A stretch of DNA of 9,015 nucleotides from Kocuria sp. (lineage in GTDB: Bacteria; Actinomycetota; Actinomycetes; Actinomycetales; Micrococcaceae). The stretch spans positions 1 to 9,015 of the forward strand of contig JAKDKI010000069.1 of the NCBI GenBank assembly GCA_030453435.1, in the 5' to 3' direction. Of the stretch, positions 6,364 through 9,015 are shown in pieces; within the stretch, counting starts at the first letter, position 1; each line of letters opens with the position of its first letter. A program made the position numbers and the translations under genes. Below the pieces are notes generated by a model. That model was not told where the DNA came from. It ran no database searches and worked only from the letters and a program-made list of their open reading frames with translations.

Positions 6364-7650
6364 TCAGCTCTGAGCCGCCTCGCGTACAGGCCGGGGCGTG
6401 GTCCCGAGATCCCACGTGCGCTTGACAGACCACGCGAGCAGAAGCACCAGGAGAATGTTCCTGATGGTCAGAACGCCCGCCATGATCGGATTGGCGTGAA
6501 TGAGCGGGGTGTAGAAGAGCGGGTAGATAAAGAACGTCACCACCGCAATTCCCATGAGCAGAGCGGCCGGGGTGCGCCAGCGCTTCCAGTCGTAGACCAG
6601 GCCGGCCACGATCACGGGGGCGAGCCAGATCATGAACTGGGGCGATCCCACCTTGTTGAACACGATGAGCACGGTGGTCATCATGAGCGCGCCTTCGTAG
6701 AAGAGTTCGCCGCGGTCTGCTCCCCTACGCAGCGAACGAATCAGCAGAGCCGTGCCCAGGACGACGGCCACGATGAGCAGCGGCTGCATGAGGTACGCGG
6801 CGACCTCGGCCCCGGGGCCGTAAACCTCGGAGGAGTTGATCGCCGTGTTGTCCGCGATCTTGGAATCCGCGATGTTCAGCACGCTCAACCACACCCACGG
6901 GGTGGAGAACGTCGCCTCGAGCTGCATGCCGCGCGAGCCCTGGTTGACCATGAAGTCCGCGATGCGAACCAGCCCGCCGGACAGCCAGGTTCCGAGGACG
7001 ACCACCGCGGTGACCACCACTCCCGCCAAGAACACCTGAGCGCGCTTCTTGGCCGCGATGAGCAGCGACAGGATGACCGCGGCGGGCCAGACCTTGATCC
7101 AGGTGGCGATACTCAGCAGCACGGAGGCCACCACGGGCTGGCGAGCGGCGTAGAGCATGCCGATCAGCACGATGGGCGCCGCGATCCCCTCCACCCGGGC
7201 AAAGCTCAGGTACCCCATGAACACCAGGAAAATCAGTAACCACCATGCGGGTGCCACGCCCCGCCCCTGCATGGAACGGCGAGTCAGGAACCAGACGGCA
7301 ACCGCATTGAGAGCAGTGATGATGAGGGTCCACGCGAGCAGGTAGAGATCGTGACCCGCGATTCCCGCGAGGTGAATGGGGATCTGCGCGAGGACCGGGT
7401 AGACCCACGGGCTGATCGACTGATCACTCACCTCGGGGGTGAAACCAGCCATGGCCCACTCGCGGTACTGCTCGGTATCGCTGAAGGCCCACCCGTTGAG
7501 GAAGAAGGACGCCATCCAGCCCAGGTAGTACAGGTGGACCACTGCGAACCCCCACCACACGCTGGAGGGGCGGGAGAACCAGGCGATCACCCGGGACGGA
7601 AGCAGGGCGTCACGGGCACCGCTCAGACGTTCGAAAAATGCGGCGGAAAT
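6364..7650 (-). CDS. GT87/DUF2029-like integral-membrane glycosyltransferase (downstream paralogue), probable ATT start
   Basis: This polytopic protein of 428 aa has about ten hydrophobic helices and is a close paralogue of the protein encoded just upstream. Such GT-C enzymes use polyprenol-phosphate sugars outside the membrane; actinobacterial GT87 members include mannosyltransferases such as PimE. The first extracytoplasmic loop holds AFSDTEQYREW, with Asp58 the likely catalytic acid by family analogy. Other shared blocks are SPWVYPVLA, RGMQLEATF and FNKVGSPQFMIWL. The first canonical start is GTG at 7588-7590, with no ribosome-binding site. Instead, an AAGGAG (7658-7663) lies 7 nt before an ATT at 7648-7650; starting there adds 20 residues (MSAAFFERLSGARDALLPSR), places Asp58 against Asp59 of the paralogue, and leaves one base after the upstream stop. 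I prefer the ATT start; an unread ATG is possible. The sugar and acceptor are unknown. Confidence 0.85.
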   Translation of the reverse strand: MSAAFFERLSGARDALLPSRVIAWFSRPSSVWWGFAVVHLYYLGWMASFFLNGWAFSDTEQYREWAMAGFTPEVSDQSISPWVYPVLAQIPIHLAGIAGHDLYLLAWTLIITALNAVAVWFLTRRSMQGRGVAPAWWLLIFLVFMGYLSFARVEGIAAPIVLIGMLYAARQPVVASVLLSIATWIKVWPAAVILSLLIAAKKRAQVFLAGVVVTAVVVLGTWLSGGLVRIADFMVNQGSRGMQLEATFSTPWVWLSVLNIADSKIADNTAINSSEVYGPGAEVAAYLMQPLLIVAVVLGTALLIRSLRRGADRGELFYEGALMMTTVLIVFNKVGSPQFMIWLAPVIVAGLVYDWKRWRTPAALLMGIAVVTFFIYPLFYTPLIHANPIMAGVLTIRNILLVLLLAWSVKRTWDLGTTPRPVREAAQS

Positions 7651-7651
7651 G

Positions 7652-8959
7652 TCAGGACTCCTTGGTCACGAGCTCGTCGGTGGGACGCTTGGACCCCAAC
7701 CAGTACAGACGGCGGGCCGACCACAACATCAGCACCACGAGCAGCGCGTTGCGCGCGGTCAGGACGAGGGCCATGGCCGGGTTGTCGTGGCTCAGGGCGT
7801 CGTAGAACAGCGGGTAAATGAAGAACGTCAGTACGGCTATCGCGATCAGCATGATGGCCGGGGTGCGCCACGAACGCCAGTGGTGCACCAGTCCCAGGGC
7901 CACGGCCGGGCCGAGCCACACCATGAACTGGGGCGAGCCCACCTTGTTGAACACGATGAACACGGACACCAGTGTGAGAGTTCCGGCGAGCAGCAGTTCG
8001 GTGCGGTCCGCCCCGCCAGTGCGAATTCCGTGGCGCAAGGCCCGGACGAGCAACGCCGTGGCCGCCAACGCGGCCAGGATCAACAGTGGTTGCATGACCG
8101 AGGACATGACCTCGGTGCCCGGCCCGTCCACCTGCATCGAGTTGATGTCGGTGTTCATGTACATCTGCGATCCCCCCACGCCCAGCACGGAGGACCACAG
8201 CCACGGGGTCGTGAACGTAGCTTCCAGCTGCATGCCCCGGTCACCCTGCTGCGTGAGGAAGTTGAACAACAGGGGCAATGCACCCATAGCCGCGGCAATG
8301 CCTGCGGCTACGGCGCTGACAATCAGGCCCGCCACAACCACCTGCACGCGCTGGCGCACCACGGTGAACAGTGCGAGCACGATGGCCGCGGGCCACACCT
8401 TCATCCACGTGGCGATGCTCAGCAGCGTGGACGCAATGAACGGGTGGGCGACACCGTAGGCCAGGGCCACGAGCACAATGGGGGCCGTCACGCCGTCGAC
8501 ACGGGCGAAGCCCAACCAGCCCATGAGGAATGTGAATCCCAGCCACCACCAAGCTGCGGGGATGGCCTGCTTATTGCGGCCGCGGTCGGTGAGTTTGAGC
8601 ACCGCCCAACCGTTGAGGAGCGTAGTGATCAGAACCCACAGGAAGAAGAAGGGCGCCGGGCCTGCGATACCCGCGGCCGCCATGGGCAACAGTGCCAATA
8701 CGGGGTAGACCCATGGGCTGGGTCCACCGTCCAAAGCATCCTGATCGAAGCCGATGCGTGTCCAGTCCCGATAGATATTGGTGTCGCTGAACGCATTGCC
8801 GTTGAGGGATACGACCAGCGCAAAAATCAGGAAGACGAGGTGCAGGACCACGAAGCCCGCCAGAAGGGCACGCGGTGAGCTCAGCCATCCCGGTAGATTC
8901 CGGGGACGATCCAGAACATTCAGTCGGTCCTGTTGGGTCAACGGCTTGTGCGTGGACAT
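7652..8959 (-). CDS. GT87/DUF2029-like integral-membrane glycosyltransferase (upstream paralogue)
   Basis: This 435-aa polytopic membrane protein has a cytoplasmic N-terminus of about 32 residues, then about ten hydrophobic helices. The first outer loop carries NAFSDTNIYRDW with Asp59, the expected catalytic acid position of GT-C enzymes; KVWPAA (187-192), RGMQLEATF (241-249), FNKVGSPQFMVWL (337-349) and FFIYPLFY (369-376) are shared with the paralogue. The family suggests transfer of a sugar from a polyprenol-phosphate donor to a lipid-linked or wall glycan on the outer face of the membrane; the actual substrates are not readable. The start is ATG at 8957-8959, with GAGGA six bases upstream; a TTG two codons earlier abuts that ribosome-binding site and is unlikely. 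Its final codons contain the AAGGAG that serves the next gene, so the two are tightly coupled. The pair arose by tandem duplication and later diverged. Confidence 0.88.
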   Translation of the reverse strand: MSTHKPLTQQDRLNVLDRPRNLPGWLSSPRALLAGFVVLHLVFLIFALVVSLNGNAFSDTNIYRDWTRIGFDQDALDGGPSPWVYPVLALLPMAAAGIAGPAPFFFLWVLITTLLNGWAVLKLTDRGRNKQAIPAAWWWLGFTFLMGWLGFARVDGVTAPIVLVALAYGVAHPFIASTLLSIATWMKVWPAAIVLALFTVVRQRVQVVVAGLIVSAVAAGIAAAMGALPLLFNFLTQQGDRGMQLEATFTTPWLWSSVLGVGGSQMYMNTDINSMQVDGPGTEVMSSVMQPLLILAALAATALLVRALRHGIRTGGADRTELLLAGTLTLVSVFIVFNKVGSPQFMVWLGPAVALGLVHHWRSWRTPAIMLIAIAVLTFFIYPLFYDALSHDNPAMALVLTARNALLVVLMLWSARRLYWLGSKRPTDELVTKES

Positions 8960-8961
8960 GA

Positions 8962-9015
8962 TCAATCCTCGTCGGGTGCGCAGCGGTACGAGACCGCGGG
9001 CGGCCTCAGGAAATC
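8962..9015 (-). CDS. possible 3' end of a further upstream gene, cut by the window edge
   Basis: From the window edge, one minus-strand frame reads DFLRPPAVSYRCAPDED and ends in TGA two bases before the ATG of the upstream glycosyltransferase, with that gene's GAGGA ribosome-binding site inside the last codons. The same layout occurs at the junction of the two glycosyltransferase genes, which suggests a continuing operon. Only 17 codons are visible, the glycosyltransferase's own frame is also open to the edge, and I do not recognise the peptide. Confidence 0.35.
   Translation of the reverse strand, partial: DFLRPPAVSYRCAPDED

Noticed and set aside
7649..8878. 409-codon plus-strand ORF opposite the upstream glycosyltransferase
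   Set aside because: Its composition (His, Arg, Gln, Gly) is typical of antisense shadows, and the opposite strand encodes a well-supported membrane enzyme.

Overview
The window looks like chromosomal DNA from a high-GC Gram-positive bacterium, most likely an actinobacterium of the order Micrococcales, perhaps Micrococcaceae. This rests on the GC-rich coding bias, a fused Holin-X/DUF3618-type membrane protein, GT87-like integral-membrane glycosyltransferases and a GT4 glycosyltransferase beside a DMT-type permease. The exact genus cannot be read from the sequence. No phage, IS element, CRISPR array or defence system is visible.

Left block (39-3388, all minus strand): read in the direction of transcription, a membrane protein with an N-terminal holin-like domain and a DUF3618-like segment, a gap of about 200 bp with two hairpins and a tiny ORF, a DMT-superfamily transporter, a GT4 glycosyltransferase that overlaps it by 11 bp, and finally a tRNA with a CAT anticodon. 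The DMT and GT4 genes are clearly co-translated. The membrane protein is probably a separate unit.

Middle block (about 3595-6171, plus strand): an M20-family amidohydrolase followed 39 bp later by an MFS transporter. This resembles a small uptake-and-hydrolysis operon for an N-acyl or N-aroyl amino acid type compound, but the substrate is not determinable. The pair carries three separate defects. The amidohydrolase has no canonical start codon upstream of its conserved N-terminal motif, its expected catalytic glutamate reads as glycine, and the transporter is split by a one-base frameshift in a C run. Either the operon is decaying or the assembly has errors here. A very strong 15-bp hairpin at 6208-6242 closes this block and probably also serves the convergent genes to its right.

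Right block (6364-9015, minus strand): two tandem paralogous polytopic glycosyltransferases (GT-C fold, GT87/DUF2029-like), probably using polyprenol-phosphate sugars to modify cell-envelope glycans. The last codons of a possible further upstream gene sit at the window edge. The downstream paralogue has no ATG/GTG/TTG at the expected place. An ATT codon sits 7 nt after an AAGGAG ribosome-binding site and gives an N-terminus matching its paralogue, so it may use a rare ATT start.

The window is mostly ordinary. The points most worth a second look are the triple lesion in the amidohydrolase/transporter pair and the probable ATT start.
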